This document shows, one piece after another, positions 34,050 to 43,093 of a DNA stretch of 64,000 nt; position 1 is the first letter of the stretch; the number at the start of each line of letters is the position of its first letter. A program made the position numbers and the translations under genes. The stretch lies in the NCBI GenBank assembly GCA_017455065.1, contig JAFTBU010000049.1:1-64000 (forward strand). The letters are read 5' to 3'. This DNA is from Bacteroidales bacterium (GTDB lineage Bacteria; Bacteroidota; Bacteroidia; Bacteroidales; UBA932). A model generated the notes under the pieces. That model did not search any database. It was not told the DNA's origin and worked only from the letters and a program-made list of their open reading frames with translations.

Positions 34050-34836
34050 CGTACATAGGGTTTGGGAGCACGGCACAGAAGCCTCCGTCATTGTAGATAT
34101 TCTGCATGGTGACCTTGCGGGTGAGGTCGGAGAAAAGGGCGGTGACCAGCGAGGCGCAGTCCTCGGCCGTGGCATTGCCCAGGGGCGAATAGGCGTCCGC
34201 GCAGCCGAGCATCCGATCCATCCCCTTGATGCCCGATCCCGCCGTGGTGGGGGTCGGAGACTGGGAGACGGTGTTTATCCTGACATGCCTGGACTTGCCG
34301 TACACCATGCCGAAATTGCGGGCGACAGACTGGAGCATGGCCTTGGCGTCGGCCATGTCGTTGTAGCCGGGCATGACCCTGTCGGCGGCGATGTAGGTCA
34401 ATGCCACCACGGAGCCCCACTCTCTCAGGGCGTCCTTGCGGTAGAGGGTGCCGAGGAGCTTGTGCAGCGAAAGTGCCGAAATGTCGAGGGTCTTCATGAA
34501 GAAGTCGTAGTTGGGATCCTCGTAAGGGCGGCCCTTGCGTATGTTGGGAGACATCCCCACGGCGTGGAGCACGAAATCGAAGGGTCCTCCGAAATGAGCC
34601 ATGGTGCCGTCCACGAGGGCCTCTAGGTCCTGCACGGAAGTGGCGTCGGCCGCGATCACGGGGCTGCCCGTCGCCTCCGCCAGGGCAGCGGTCTCCCCCA
34701 TCCTCAAGGCGAGGGGCGTGTTGGTGAGCACGATGCCGGCTCCCTGTTCGCAGACTGCCTCAGCGACTTTCCAGGCTATGGATTTGTCATTCAGGGCTCC
34801 GAAGATGAGGCCCTTCTTTCCTTCAAGCAATTTCAT
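34042..34836 (-). CDS. fabI: Enoyl-ACP reductase (NADH), FabI
   Basis: 264 residues of the SDR family. N-terminal cofactor loop GKKGLIFGALNDKSIAWKVA with the FabI-type AxNDKSIAW variant, and the catalytic Tyr and Lys in YNDMADAKAM. The length equals E. coli FabI (262). It performs the last reduction of each fatty acid elongation round. A 7-base gap separates it from fabZ upstream. Confidence 0.95.
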   Translation of the reverse strand: MKLLEGKKGLIFGALNDKSIAWKVAEAVCEQGAGIVLTNTPLALRMGETAALAEATGSPVIAADATSVQDLEALVDGTMAHFGGPFDFVLHAVGMSPNIRKGRPYEDPNYDFFMKTLDISALSLHKLLGTLYRKDALREWGSVVALTYIAADRVMPGYNDMADAKAMLQSVARNFGMVYGKSRHVRINTVSQSPTPTTAGSGIKGMDRMLGCADAYSPLGNATAEDCASLVTALFSDLTRKVTMQNIYNDGGFCAVLPNPMYDE

Positions 34837-34843
34837 GTTCAGT

Positions 34844-35263
34844 TCATTTGCGGTCGGTGATCATGAAAGACATCCTGGCGCTGCAGCAGAGTTTCCCTTC
34901 CACTGTGGCGCGGGCGTCTATCACGAAAAACATGGCCTTCTTTTCCACCAGGACGGCTTCCACATGCACGGTATCTCCGGGATGGACGGCTTTCTTGAAA
35001 CGGACCTCGTCCAGCCCCGCATACATGGCCAGGCGGCCTTCCAGGTATTTGCGGGTGATCAGGGCGCTGGACTGCGCCATGATCTCGCAGAGAATCACTC
35101 CGGGGACCACGGGGTCGCCGGGGAAATGCCCCTGCAGGAAGAACTCGTCCCCCCTTACGGTGTATTCGGAGACGGTCTTGTCCTCCCCTATCAGTTCTGA
35201 CTTGTCCACCAGGAGCATGGGCTCCCTGTGGGGCAGTACGGATTTGAGTTCTTCGCGTGTCAT
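34844..35263 (-). CDS. fabZ: 3-hydroxyacyl-ACP dehydratase, FabZ/FabA-like
   Basis: 139 residues, single hot-dog fold. Catalytic His46 lies in LQGHFPGDPVVPGV and Glu60 in ILCEIMAQ, the FabZ pair. It removes water from 3-hydroxyacyl-ACP to give trans-2-enoyl-ACP, the substrate of the FabI encoded next. Its start overlaps the ligase stop by 4 bases (ATGA). Confidence 0.92.
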   Translation of the reverse strand: MTREELKSVLPHREPMLLVDKSELIGEDKTVSEYTVRGDEFFLQGHFPGDPVVPGVILCEIMAQSSALITRKYLEGRLAMYAGLDEVRFKKAVHPGDTVHVEAVLVEKKAMFFVIDARATVEGKLCCSARMSFMITDRK

Positions 35264-36903
35264 GAGTACAGGAATCTCTTCAGGCTTCCCTTGGGCGTCT
35301 TGGCGAAAGGCTCAAGACGTATTTCATAAGAATGGATCGCGGAATAGGCGGGCAGGCTGGCGTTGAGCTTGCGCACGTTGCTTTCCATGATGATCCTCAG
35401 ACTCTTGGCATCCAGATGGGTCTCGGCGGACTTGTCCTGGTCCGGGACTATGATGGCATGGAGCGAATTCCCCCTCTGGACTATGAGCGATTCATAGACA
35501 TAGGGCAGGGAGTTCAGCATGACCTCTATCTCCTCGGGGAAGATGTTCAGTCCGTTGGATGTCAGGAGCATATTCTTGCAGCGGCCCACCAGGAAGAGGG
35601 TGCCGTCCTTGTCGACGGTGCCCAGGTCTCCCGTCTTGAACCAGCCGTCGGGCGTGAAGGCGTCCGCGGTGGCGCGGGGGTTGTTGTAGTAGCCGGAGAA
35701 GACGCAGTCTCCCTTGACCTGGAGCTCGCCGGGGACGCTGGAGGGGAAGGGGGAATCGATACGGGCCTGGACGGTCCCGAGTATCTCTCCGCAGGATTTG
35801 GACTTGTAGCTGCCGACAGAACCGACTGCCAGCAGCGGGGCGCACTCCGTGAGGCCGTAGCCGGTGATGAAGGGCATGCCGATCTGGTCCACCAGCAGGT
35901 GCTCGATATCCGGAGGGATGGCGGCGCCGCCGGTGGCGAAGACTTCGAGATTGCCCCCGAGGGCATCGAGGACCTTGGCGCGGAGGCGGGCGCAAAGTTC
36001 GGGATAATCCTGGTAATGGCGGAGCTTCCGGCTGATCTCCGGATCCTTGAGCTCGGCGCCGAGGGTGTACTCCACGAATTTGCTGAGCACCACCGGTACG
36101 GCCAGGAATATCCTGGGGTGATAATCCCGCATCATCTTTTCGATGCTCGCCGGCACGGGCACCCTGCCCAGCACGACCACGTGCATGCCCATGGACATGG
36201 GCAGCACCACATCACAGGTGAGGCCGAATATATGTGCGAAGGGCAATATGCTGGTGTAGGTCTCCCCTTCCTTGTACGGGAGGTGCCTGCTGAATTCGAA
36301 GACGTTTACGCTGAAATTCCTCGGGCTGAGCATGACCCCCTTGGGGCTGCCTGTGGAGCCTGAGGTGTACATGATGGCGCAGACGTCATCCATGCCGAAA
36401 CCCTGGTAATGGATATCGGAAGCAGTGAGCCCGGAGGGGTGCTTCTGTGCGAACGCTTCCCGGGCAGCATCCACAGCGCCCTTGAAAGGCTCCCTGGAGG
36501 CCAGCACCTCATAGCTGTCTATATCGATGACTGCCAGCACCTTGGGCATGGATTCGAAATCCATGCGGTCGAAGATGTTCTTTTCGGTGTAGAGTATCTT
36601 GCTGCCGGAGTGCTTGACAAGCTTCTGTGTGTCGGTGGGGAGGAAGCCGTTGAACATCTGCACTGCGATGTAACCGCCGCTCATGCAGGCCATGAACACC
36701 TCGATCCAATGGGTGCAGCTCTTGGCGTTGATGGCCACGCGGTCGCCGCGGGTCAGGCCGGCAGCCTGCCACAACAGATGCAGATTGCGTATCCTGGCCG
36801 CAAATACGGCGTAAGTCTCAGACCCTTTGCCGTAATCCGAAAGGGCCGGACGGTCCCAGCAGCGTATGACCGATCTCTCAAACTGGTCTATGAAATTTTC
36901 CAT
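35260..36903 (-). CDS. AMP-binding acyl-CoA/acyl-ACP synthetase
   Basis: 547 residues of the ANL adenylating family. Motifs in order: YTSGSTGSPKGVML (P-loop, about 183-196), FAHIFGLTCD, TGYGLTECAPL, GWFKTGDLGTVDKDG, and the C-terminal hinge GRCKNMLLTSNGLNIFPEE with a late catalytic Lys in KTPKGSLKRF. It activates a fatty acid with ATP and passes it to CoA or ACP. Being the first gene of an operon with FabZ, FabI and an acyl-ACP thioesterase, acyl-ACP is the more likely product. The specificity is an inference. Confidence 0.88.
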   Translation of the reverse strand: MENFIDQFERSVIRCWDRPALSDYGKGSETYAVFAARIRNLHLLWQAAGLTRGDRVAINAKSCTHWIEVFMACMSGGYIAVQMFNGFLPTDTQKLVKHSGSKILYTEKNIFDRMDFESMPKVLAVIDIDSYEVLASREPFKGAVDAAREAFAQKHPSGLTASDIHYQGFGMDDVCAIMYTSGSTGSPKGVMLSPRNFSVNVFEFSRHLPYKEGETYTSILPFAHIFGLTCDVVLPMSMGMHVVVLGRVPVPASIEKMMRDYHPRIFLAVPVVLSKFVEYTLGAELKDPEISRKLRHYQDYPELCARLRAKVLDALGGNLEVFATGGAAIPPDIEHLLVDQIGMPFITGYGLTECAPLLAVGSVGSYKSKSCGEILGTVQARIDSPFPSSVPGELQVKGDCVFSGYYNNPRATADAFTPDGWFKTGDLGTVDKDGTLFLVGRCKNMLLTSNGLNIFPEEIEVMLNSLPYVYESLIVQRGNSLHAIIVPDQDKSAETHLDAKSLRIIMESNVRKLNASLPAYSAIHSYEIRLEPFAKTPKGSLKRFLYS

Positions 36904-36921
36904 AAATATCCTTTTTCAATG

Positions 36922-36929
36922 CAAAGATA
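36922..36929 (-). promoter_or_regulatory. Promoter -7 element TATCTTTG for the acyl-ACP operon
   Basis: Exact TAnnTTTG match on the minus strand, 18 bases before ATG 36903. It faces the queuosine promoter at 36954-36961. Confidence 0.65.
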
Positions 36930-36953
36930 TCTGTTTGTGATGAAAAAATAAAG

Positions 36954-36961
36954 TATCTTTG
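36954..36961 (+). promoter_or_regulatory. Promoter -7 element TATCTTTG for the queuosine genes
   Basis: Exact TAnnTTTG match. With the usual spacing, transcription would begin near 36964-36968, right at the first hairpin of the leader. Confidence 0.65.
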
Positions 36962-36967
36962 CGGCGA

Positions 36968-37000
36968 GGATACGGATGGTCCGTATCCAAGTGTGCTTGG
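36968..37000 (+). promoter_or_regulatory. Structured 5' leader (two overlapping hairpins) before the queuosine precursor transporter
   Basis: A perfect 9-bp hairpin (36968-36976 with 36980-36988, 3-base loop) begins at about the predicted transcript start. A second stem CCAAG-TGTG-CTTGG (36987-37000) shares two C residues with the first, so the two may be alternatives. They are followed by an A-rich stretch and the ATG at 37023. Queuosine genes are often controlled by preQ1 riboswitches; I could not match a known preQ1 class by eye, so this is a candidate regulatory RNA only. Confidence 0.4.
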
Positions 37001-37022
37001 AACCACTGAAAAAACAAGTTTT

Positions 37023-37724
37023 ATGACTGGAAAAAATCTTTCTGAAAGGCAGGCTTTCACCATGCCTTTCCTGCTGATGGCGATAATATTCGTCGTTTGT
37101 CTCGTAGCATCCAACCTCTTTGCATCCAAGATCTTCACCTTAGGCGCGAAGATAGTGCTGCCCGGGGCTGTGATCATCTTCCCCATCTCCTACATAGTCA
37201 ACGACTGCCTGAGCGAAGTCTATGGCTTCCGCAAATCCAGGCTCGTGATATGGATAGGATTCATGACCAACATAGCATTCGTGCTGACCGCATATCTGGT
37301 GACCATACTCCCCGGAGCACCGTTCTGGGACGGAGACGAAGCCTTCCAGTATGTCTTCAGTGCAGCGCCCAGGGCCACGGTGGCCTCCATGGTGGCCTAC
37401 CTTGCAGGCTCCACCATCAACGCCTGGGTCATGAGCCGCATGAAAGTCGCCCAAGAAGGCAGGAACTTCTGGCTGAGGGCCGTCCTTTCCTCTCTGGCCG
37501 GAGAAGCGGCGGATTCGCTGATCTTCATCCCCTTCATGTTCTGGACAGAGGGCATCTGGGTCGTGCTGACCATGATGCTCTGCCAGGTCTCCGCCAAGGT
37601 CCTCTACGAAGTCATCATGCTGCCCGTGACGACCAGGGTCGTGAAGCATGTAAAAGCTATCGAGGGCATAGATGTGTACGACCGCGACATTTCATACAAT
37701 CCGTTCAAAATCAAAGATATCTGA
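37023..37724 (+). CDS. yhhQ: Queuosine precursor transporter (VUT/YhhQ family)
   Basis: 233 residues with about six membrane segments. Family features: the N-terminal [12 protein letters not shown] segment, [21 protein letters not shown] (VUT hallmark, about 48-68) and [14 protein letters not shown] later. E. coli YhhQ imports preQ0 and preQ1. The next gene, starting 1 base after the stop codon, is QueF, which makes preQ1 from preQ0; the pairing supports salvage of a preQ0-type precursor. A long in-frame extension upstream would run into the leader hairpins and is not used. Confidence 0.92.
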   Translation: MTGKNLSERQAFTMPFLLMAIIFVVCLVASNLFASKIFTLGAKIVLPGAVIIFPISYIVNDCLSEVYGFRKSRLVIWIGFMTNIAFVLTAYLVTILPGAPFWDGDEAFQYVFSAAPRATVASMVAYLAGSTINAWVMSRMKVAQEGRNFWLRAVLSSLAGEAADSLIFIPFMFWTEGIWVVLTMMLCQVSAKVLYEVIMLPVTTRVVKHVKAIEGIDVYDRDISYNPFKIKDI

Positions 37725-37725
37725 T

Positions 37726-38187
37726 ATGGCACAAGGCAGAAGGGACGAAGGGCTCGAGGCTCTCGGACGCAAGACCGTCTACAAGGACGACTATGCCCCC
37801 GAGGTGCTGGAGACCTTTGTCAACAAACATCAGGACAATGACTACTGGGTCAGGTTCAACTGCCCCGAATTCACCACGCTCTGCCCCATCACGGGCCAGC
37901 CGGATTTCGCTGAGATCAGGATCAGCTACATCCCCGACGTGCGCATGGTGGAAAGCAAGAGTCTCAAGCTCTACCTTTTCAGTTTCCGCAACCACGGAGA
38001 CTTCCATGAGGACTGCGTCAACATCATCATGAAGGACCTCATCAAGCTCATGGACCCCAAATACATAGAGGTCACGGGCTTTTTCACTCCGAGGGGCGGG
38101 ATATCCATCCACCCCTACGCCAATTACGGCCGCCCGGGTACGAAATTTGAAGCACTTGCCCAGCAGCGCTTCGCCGCTCACGAGTAA
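37726..38187 (+). CDS. queF: NADPH-dependent 7-cyano-7-deazaguanine reductase (preQ0 reductase)
   Basis: 153 residues, the single-domain (B. subtilis-type) QueF. Catalytic Cys53 lies in LCPITGQPD with Asp60, and the NADPH motif region reads [16 protein letters not shown]. It reduces the nitrile of preQ0 to the amine of preQ1 in queuosine synthesis. Start placed at ATG 37726, 1 base after the yhhQ stop. Confidence 0.94.
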   Translation: MAQGRRDEGLEALGRKTVYKDDYAPEVLETFVNKHQDNDYWVRFNCPEFTTLCPITGQPDFAEIRISYIPDVRMVESKSLKLYLFSFRNHGDFHEDCVNIIMKDLIKLMDPKYIEVTGFFTPRGGISIHPYANYGRPGTKFEALAQQRFAAHE

Positions 38188-38199
38188 ACCAGCTTCAAG

Positions 38200-39453
38200 A
38201 TGGGGACCGCCTATGTCATACTCTCCCTGGGTCTTCTGATAGTCATCGCGCATCTGTGCGAGGTGATATTCAGGAAGACCAGGATACCCAGCGTCCTCAT
38301 CCTGATGCTCATCGGCCTGCTGATAGGACCGGTGCTGCATATCATAGCTCCGGGCAGTTTCGGGAAAGCCGGTGACGTGTTCACCACCGTGACCCTGGTC
38401 TGCATACTCTTCGGCAGCGGAGCGGGCCTCAACATCGACACCATCAGGGATTCCCTGGGAAAGGCCTCGCTGCTGACTCTCCTGAACTTCCTGGGCATGC
38501 TCATCATCTGCATACCCTTCGGAAGGTTCGTGCTCGGCCTCGACTGGCTCCACAGCCTCTACCTCGGCGCCGCGGTCGGAGGGACTTCTTCCGCCATTGT
38601 CATACCTATGGTGAACCAGCTCAAACCCGGCCCGAGGGCCGGTACGATGCTGCTGCTCGAATCCACCCTCAGCGACGTGCTCTGCCTCGCGGTGGCACTG
38701 TCCCTGATGCAGGTGATAGAGTCCGGGACTGTCAATGTCTGGAAGTCCGTACTCGACATGCTGGTTTCCGTGGCTTTCGCGGCCGTGGTGGGATTTGCAC
38801 TCGGAAGGCTCTGGCTGGTGGCCCTGAAGCGCTACCTCAAGGGGATGCAGAATCCCATTTTCACATCTTTCGCCCTGGCCTTCATCATCTACGGCCTGTG
38901 CGAACTGGTCGGGCTGAACGGAGGCCTGGCAGTGCTGAGCTACGGCATCTCCCTGGGCAATTCGGGAAGCAGCGAATCTTTCCGCCGCCGTCTCCGTCCC
39001 GACGAAGAGCTGGACATAGACCAGAAAGACAGGGATTTCTTCGCGGAGGTGATCTTCGTGATGCAGACCTATTTCTTCGTGTACATAGGCATCAATCTTC
39101 AGTTGGACAATCTGTGGCACATCGCCGTGGGCGCGGTCATCGCCGTATTGGCCCTGGCCTGGCGCCATTTCTCCGCGAGACTCACCGGCGGGCCTGCGAT
39201 GGACAGGCGCGACCGCAGGCTGCTCGCCACCCTCGGGCCCAAGGGACTCGTGGCCGCCGTGCTTGCCACCATCCCATTGCAGCATGCGCTGGAAACCGGA
39301 GAACTCCCCCATCTCTACGGAAAGGGAGTCGAAGTGATGTCTGATGCGCTGCTGTACGGCACCACAGTCCGTGACGTGGCCTACGCCGTGGTCCTGATCA
39401 GCATCGTCGCCAGTTCCCTGCTGGTCATCTTCGGGGAGAAGCGTAATCGATAA
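38200..39453 (+). CDS. Cation:proton antiporter (CPA family, membrane domain only)
   Basis: 417 residues with 11-12 membrane segments. An N-terminal block RIPSVLILMLIGLLIGPVL, the unwound helix region LGAAVGGTSSAIVIP and ESTLSDVLCLAVAL are typical of CPA1/CPA2 Na(+) or K(+)/H(+) exchangers (Asp in LSD and Gly/Thr/Ser in the crossing helix). There is no C-terminal RCK domain. It follows queF after 12 bases and is probably on the same transcript, with no evident functional link. Confidence 0.85.
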   Translation: MGTAYVILSLGLLIVIAHLCEVIFRKTRIPSVLILMLIGLLIGPVLHIIAPGSFGKAGDVFTTVTLVCILFGSGAGLNIDTIRDSLGKASLLTLLNFLGMLIICIPFGRFVLGLDWLHSLYLGAAVGGTSSAIVIPMVNQLKPGPRAGTMLLLESTLSDVLCLAVALSLMQVIESGTVNVWKSVLDMLVSVAFAAVVGFALGRLWLVALKRYLKGMQNPIFTSFALAFIIYGLCELVGLNGGLAVLSYGISLGNSGSSESFRRRLRPDEELDIDQKDRDFFAEVIFVMQTYFFVYIGINLQLDNLWHIAVGAVIAVLALAWRHFSARLTGGPAMDRRDRRLLATLGPKGLVAAVLATIPLQHALETGELPHLYGKGVEVMSDALLYGTTVRDVAYAVVLISIVASSLLVIFGEKRNR

Positions 39454-39484
39454 GTTATTTTTTCGCAGAATCACGAAAAATTGC

Positions 39485-39492
39485 TAACTTTA
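39485..39492 (+). promoter_or_regulatory. Candidate promoter -7 element TAACTTTA for hydG-hydF
   Basis: One mismatch to TAnnTTTG, ending 7 bases before the ATG at 39500. Confidence 0.45.
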
Positions 39493-39499
39493 AAGCATT

Positions 39500-40915
39500 A
39501 TGTACAACCCTTCATCAGTCCACGCGGACGATTTCATAGACCACGGGGAGATACTCGAGACACTTGACGAGGCGGCACGGGAAAGCCGCAACCCCGTCAG
39601 GGTCGGGCAGATCCTCGAGAAAGCCCGTTTATACAAAGGCCTGAGCCACAGGGAGGCAGCCATACTCATGGACTGCGACGACCCCGACCTCGAAGAGCGC
39701 ATCTACGCCCTGGCCAGAGAGATCAAACACAGGTTCTACGGCAACAGGATAGTCCTTTTCGCTCCCCTGTACCTTTCCAACTACTGCATCAACGGATGCG
39801 TGTACTGCCCCTACCATGCCAAGAACCGCACCATCCCCCGCAAGAAACTCTCCCAGGAAGAGATAGAGCAGGAAGTGAGGGCCCTCATCCGCATGGGGCA
39901 CAAACGTCTCGCCGTCGAATCCGGAGAAGACCCCAGGAACAATCCCCTGGAGTACATCCTGGACTCCATCCATACCATCTACTCCGTAAATGAAGGAGGC
40001 AACTCCATACGCCGCGTAAATGTGAACATAGCCGCGACGGACGTGGAATCCTACCGCAAGCTCAAGGCCGCCGGGATAGGCACCTACATTCTTTTCCAGG
40101 AGACCTACAATAAAGAACAATACCGCCAGCTCCATCCCACCGGTCCCAAGAGCGACTACGACTGGCACACCGAGGCCATGGACCGCGCACAGGAAGGCGG
40201 CTGCGACGACGTCGGCATAGGAGTCCTGTTCGGTCTGAGCAACTACCGCTACGAACTCGCCGGCCTGCTCATGCACGTAGAGCATCTGGAGGCCAGGTTC
40301 GGAGTCGGTCCCCATACCATCAGCGTCCCCCGTATCTGCCCCGCCGACGACATCTCGGTGGACGATTTCCAGGACGCCCTCCCCGACCACATCTTCCGCA
40401 AGCTGGTCGCCGTACTCAGAGTGGCCGTCCCCTACACGGGCATGATAGTCTCCACCAGGGAATCCGCCCGCATGCGCAAACTGCTGCTGGATTGCGGAGT
40501 GTCACAGATCAGCGGAGGGTCGCGCACCAGCGTCGGAGGCTACACCACCGAGGAAAGGCACAACGAGACCTCGCAGTTCGACGTCTCGGACACCCGTTCC
40601 CTGGAGGAAGTGGTGGAATGGCTGCTCGACCAGAACCATATCCCGAGTTTCTGCACAGCCTGCTACCGCGAAGGCCGCACCGGAGACCGTTTCATGAGTC
40701 TCTGCAAGAGCGGGAACATCAGCCTCTGCTGCACCCCCAACGCCTTGATGACCTTGAAGGAATACCTGATGGACTACGCTTCCCCGCAGACCCGGGAGAA
40801 AGGCGAGCGCCTGATCGCCAGGAGTCTCTCGGACATCCCCCGCGAACAGACACGCCGCATCACCCAGGAGCGTCTGGAAGCTATAGAGCACGGAGCAAGG
40901 GATTTCCGTTTCTAG
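39500..40915 (+). CDS. hydG: [FeFe] hydrogenase H-cluster maturase HydG
   Basis: 471 residues, the family length. The radical SAM motif is CINGCVYC (Cys96, Cys100, Cys103), a CxxxCxxC of tyrosine-lyase type. The C-terminal cluster-binding motif is present (CTACYREGRTGDRFMSLC). HydG cleaves tyrosine to make CO and cyanide and delivers an Fe(CO)2(CN) unit for the H-cluster. It is followed by hydF after one base. The catalytic subunit and hydE lie on the opposite strand within 10 kb. Confidence 0.96.
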   Translation: MYNPSSVHADDFIDHGEILETLDEAARESRNPVRVGQILEKARLYKGLSHREAAILMDCDDPDLEERIYALAREIKHRFYGNRIVLFAPLYLSNYCINGCVYCPYHAKNRTIPRKKLSQEEIEQEVRALIRMGHKRLAVESGEDPRNNPLEYILDSIHTIYSVNEGGNSIRRVNVNIAATDVESYRKLKAAGIGTYILFQETYNKEQYRQLHPTGPKSDYDWHTEAMDRAQEGGCDDVGIGVLFGLSNYRYELAGLLMHVEHLEARFGVGPHTISVPRICPADDISVDDFQDALPDHIFRKLVAVLRVAVPYTGMIVSTRESARMRKLLLDCGVSQISGGSRTSVGGYTTEERHNETSQFDVSDTRSLEEVVEWLLDQNHIPSFCTACYREGRTGDRFMSLCKSGNISLCCTPNALMTLKEYLMDYASPQTREKGERLIARSLSDIPREQTRRITQERLEAIEHGARDFRF

Positions 40916-40916
40916 G

Positions 40917-41999
40917 ATGGAAAGGCTGCACATCGCATTTTTCGGTCCCACTAACAGTGGCAAGTCCACCCTGGTCAACGCAATCTGCGGCCAGGAAGTA
41001 TCTCTGGTGAGCGAAGTTCCCGGCACGACGACGGACCCTGTCCGCAAAACCGTGGAATTGCCGGAGCTGGGCCCCTGCGTACTCATCGACACCGCGGGGC
41101 TGGACGACACGGGCATCCTGGGCAGCGAACGCGAGCGGCGCAGCCGCGCCATCATCGACGAAACCGATATCGCAGTCATATTGGACACCCCCGACGCTCC
41201 GGCCCCCTCGGAGGCTGTCAGCGGCCTTATGTCAATGCTGGAAGCGGCGGGAGTCCCCAGCCTGGTCCACCGCAGGGGAGATTCCGTCCCCTCATTGCTT
41301 CAGCGTCTGGCGGCAGCAGCGCCCCGGGAGGAGGAACGCTTCCTCACGGGAGGGCTGGTGCATGAGGGCAACAGCGTCCTGCTGGTCATGCCGCAGGATT
41401 CCGAAGCCCCCAAGGGCCGGCTGATCCTGCCGCAGGTACAGGTGCTGAGGGAGCTGCTGGACCGTGGCTGCGTGCCGCACAGCTGCACTCCCGATTCCCT
41501 GAAGGACGCCCTGCAAAGCCTTTCCCGCCTGCCGGACCTGGTCATCACGGATTCGCAGGTCTTCGGCCTGGTGGAACGGAGCATCCCGAAGGAGTGCCCG
41601 CTCACCTCATTCTCAGTGCTGCTGGCCGCCGCCAAAGGAGACATCCGGCTCTTCGTGGAAGGGGCCGGGGCCATAAATACGCTGAAACCCGGCGACCGCG
41701 TACTTATCGCCGAGGCTTGCACCCATGTGCCGGATACGGAAGACATAGGCCGAGTGAAGATACCAGCGCTGCTGCGAAGGAAAGCCGGAGACATCAACGT
41801 GGAAATCGCAGCCGGGAACGATTTCCCGGAGGACCTGTCGCCCTACGCATTGATCATCCACTGCGGAGCCTGCGTCGCCAACGCCCGCCTGGTGCGCTCT
41901 CGCCTGAGGAAAGCACGCCTCGCCGGCGTACCCATCACAAATTACGGGATAGCGATCGCCGCGCTGCAGGGCATACTTCCACGGATATCCCTGCCATAG
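40917..41999 (+). CDS. hydF: [FeFe] hydrogenase H-cluster maturation GTPase HydF
   Basis: 360 residues. N-terminal GTPase domain with P-loop GPTNSGKS (10-17), switch motif PGTTTDP and DTAGLDD. A dimerisation domain follows, then the C-terminal iron-sulfur domain with EACTHVPD (CxH) and HCGACVAN (HCGxC), the ligands of the HydF 4Fe-4S cluster. HydF is the scaffold on which the 2Fe subcluster is assembled and handed to HydA. It ends 6 bases before the convergent hydE. Confidence 0.95.
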   Translation: MERLHIAFFGPTNSGKSTLVNAICGQEVSLVSEVPGTTTDPVRKTVELPELGPCVLIDTAGLDDTGILGSERERRSRAIIDETDIAVILDTPDAPAPSEAVSGLMSMLEAAGVPSLVHRRGDSVPSLLQRLAAAAPREEERFLTGGLVHEGNSVLLVMPQDSEAPKGRLILPQVQVLRELLDRGCVPHSCTPDSLKDALQSLSRLPDLVITDSQVFGLVERSIPKECPLTSFSVLLAAAKGDIRLFVEGAGAINTLKPGDRVLIAEACTHVPDTEDIGRVKIPALLRRKAGDINVEIAAGNDFPEDLSPYALIIHCGACVANARLVRSRLRKARLAGVPITNYGIAIAALQGILPRISLP

Positions 42000-42005
42000 C
42001 GGCAG

Positions 42006-43091
42006 TCAGCGGGTCTTTTTCGTAAAGGCAAGGGAATCTCCCCACTCATTGTAGAGAATCTGGTGGCCTATCGCTGCCAGACGGATGTCCAGGCAGGATT
42101 TGCACTGGTCGGGCCTGTCTTTGACACAGGCCTTGTCGGGATATATGAAATAACTCTCCCTGTATTCTCCGGGCGTGAGGTTGGGCATTATGACATTGGC
42201 CCCGGCTGCTATGGCCTTCTCCCTCCCCTGGGGATCGACAGTCTGGTTGGCGGTGGCCGCCACCATATTGATTTCGGGCATCATAAGCCGCAGGACGGCG
42301 ATCATCTTGAGCGTCATGTCCATGCGTGCATCTGCAGGAGGGACCTGGTCCCTGAAACGGTAAAGCGGGGTATCGGGATGCGGGATGTAGGGACCGAGAC
42401 CTACCATCGCCACATCCATGCGCTTGAAGAACAACAGGTCATCTGCCAGCTGGTCCAGGGTCTGGAAAGGCAGGCCCACCATCACCCCGGTGCCGGTTTG
42501 GTAACCAATGCTTTTCAGCATCTCCAGGCATTCCACCCGCTTCCTGAAACTGTGCTTGTCATTCTTGGGGTGGATCTTGTAATAGAGTTCTTCGGAAGAT
42601 GACTCGATACGCAGCAGGTAGCGGTGCGCGCCGGCTTCAAACCAAGAGCGGTAGGTCTCTTCGCTCTGTTCACCCAGGGACAGGGTGATGCCGAGGCTGC
42701 CTCCGTCTATCTTTTTGATCTCCCGCACCAGCTGCGCGATATGGTCGACGAAAGCGGGGTCGCTGCGTTCTCCGCTCTGCAGGGCGACGGAGCCATAGCC
42801 CAGCTCATGGGCCAGACGGGCGCAGGAGAGCACATCTTCGTCGCTGAGGAGGTAGCGCTCCACCTTGCCGTTCCCGCTGCGCAAGCCGCAGTACAGGCAA
42901 TTCTTCTCGCACACATTCCCGTATTCGATGAGCCCGCGCAAGTGGACATAATTGTCCAGATACCGGAACTTGACCTCCCTGGCACGACGCAGGAGTTCCT
43001 TCATCCGGGGGCCTTCAGCCGCCAGGAGGACCTTGATCTCTTCCTTGCCGAAATCCTGGGCGAGGAGTATGTCTTCGAAGCTGCGGTCCAT
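42006..43091 (-). CDS. hydE: [FeFe] hydrogenase H-cluster maturase HydE
   Basis: 361 residues, radical SAM. The cluster motif is CEKNCLYC (Cys61, Cys65, Cys68). The VALQSGERSDP strand and the ESSSEELYYKIHP segment are HydE features, and a C-terminal Cys pair (CKSC) may hold an accessory cluster. It supplies part of the dithiomethylamine-bridged 2Fe precursor. It is the last gene of the hydrogenase operon, separated by 2 bases from the ATPase gene upstream. Confidence 0.95.
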   Translation of the reverse strand: MDRSFEDILLAQDFGKEEIKVLLAAEGPRMKELLRRAREVKFRYLDNYVHLRGLIEYGNVCEKNCLYCGLRSGNGKVERYLLSDEDVLSCARLAHELGYGSVALQSGERSDPAFVDHIAQLVREIKKIDGGSLGITLSLGEQSEETYRSWFEAGAHRYLLRIESSSEELYYKIHPKNDKHSFRKRVECLEMLKSIGYQTGTGVMVGLPFQTLDQLADDLLFFKRMDVAMVGLGPYIPHPDTPLYRFRDQVPPADARMDMTLKMIAVLRLMMPEINMVAATANQTVDPQGREKAIAAGANVIMPNLTPGEYRESYFIYPDKACVKDRPDQCKSCLDIRLAAIGHQILYNEWGDSLAFTKKTR

Positions 43092-43093
43092 GG

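Noticed and set aside
36954-37022. Confirmed preQ1 riboswitch
   Set aside because: The leader is structured and in the right place, but I could not match the conserved loop and tail positions of known preQ1 classes, so it is kept only as a candidate.
37711-39474. 587-codon minus-strand frame opposite queF and the antiporter
   Set aside because: Shadow of real genes; composition is typical of antisense translation.
39459-39480. AT-rich inverted repeat TTTTTCG/CGAAAAA as terminator of the antiporter gene
   Set aside because: The stem is almost all A-T and sits in the promoter region of hydG; too weak to call.
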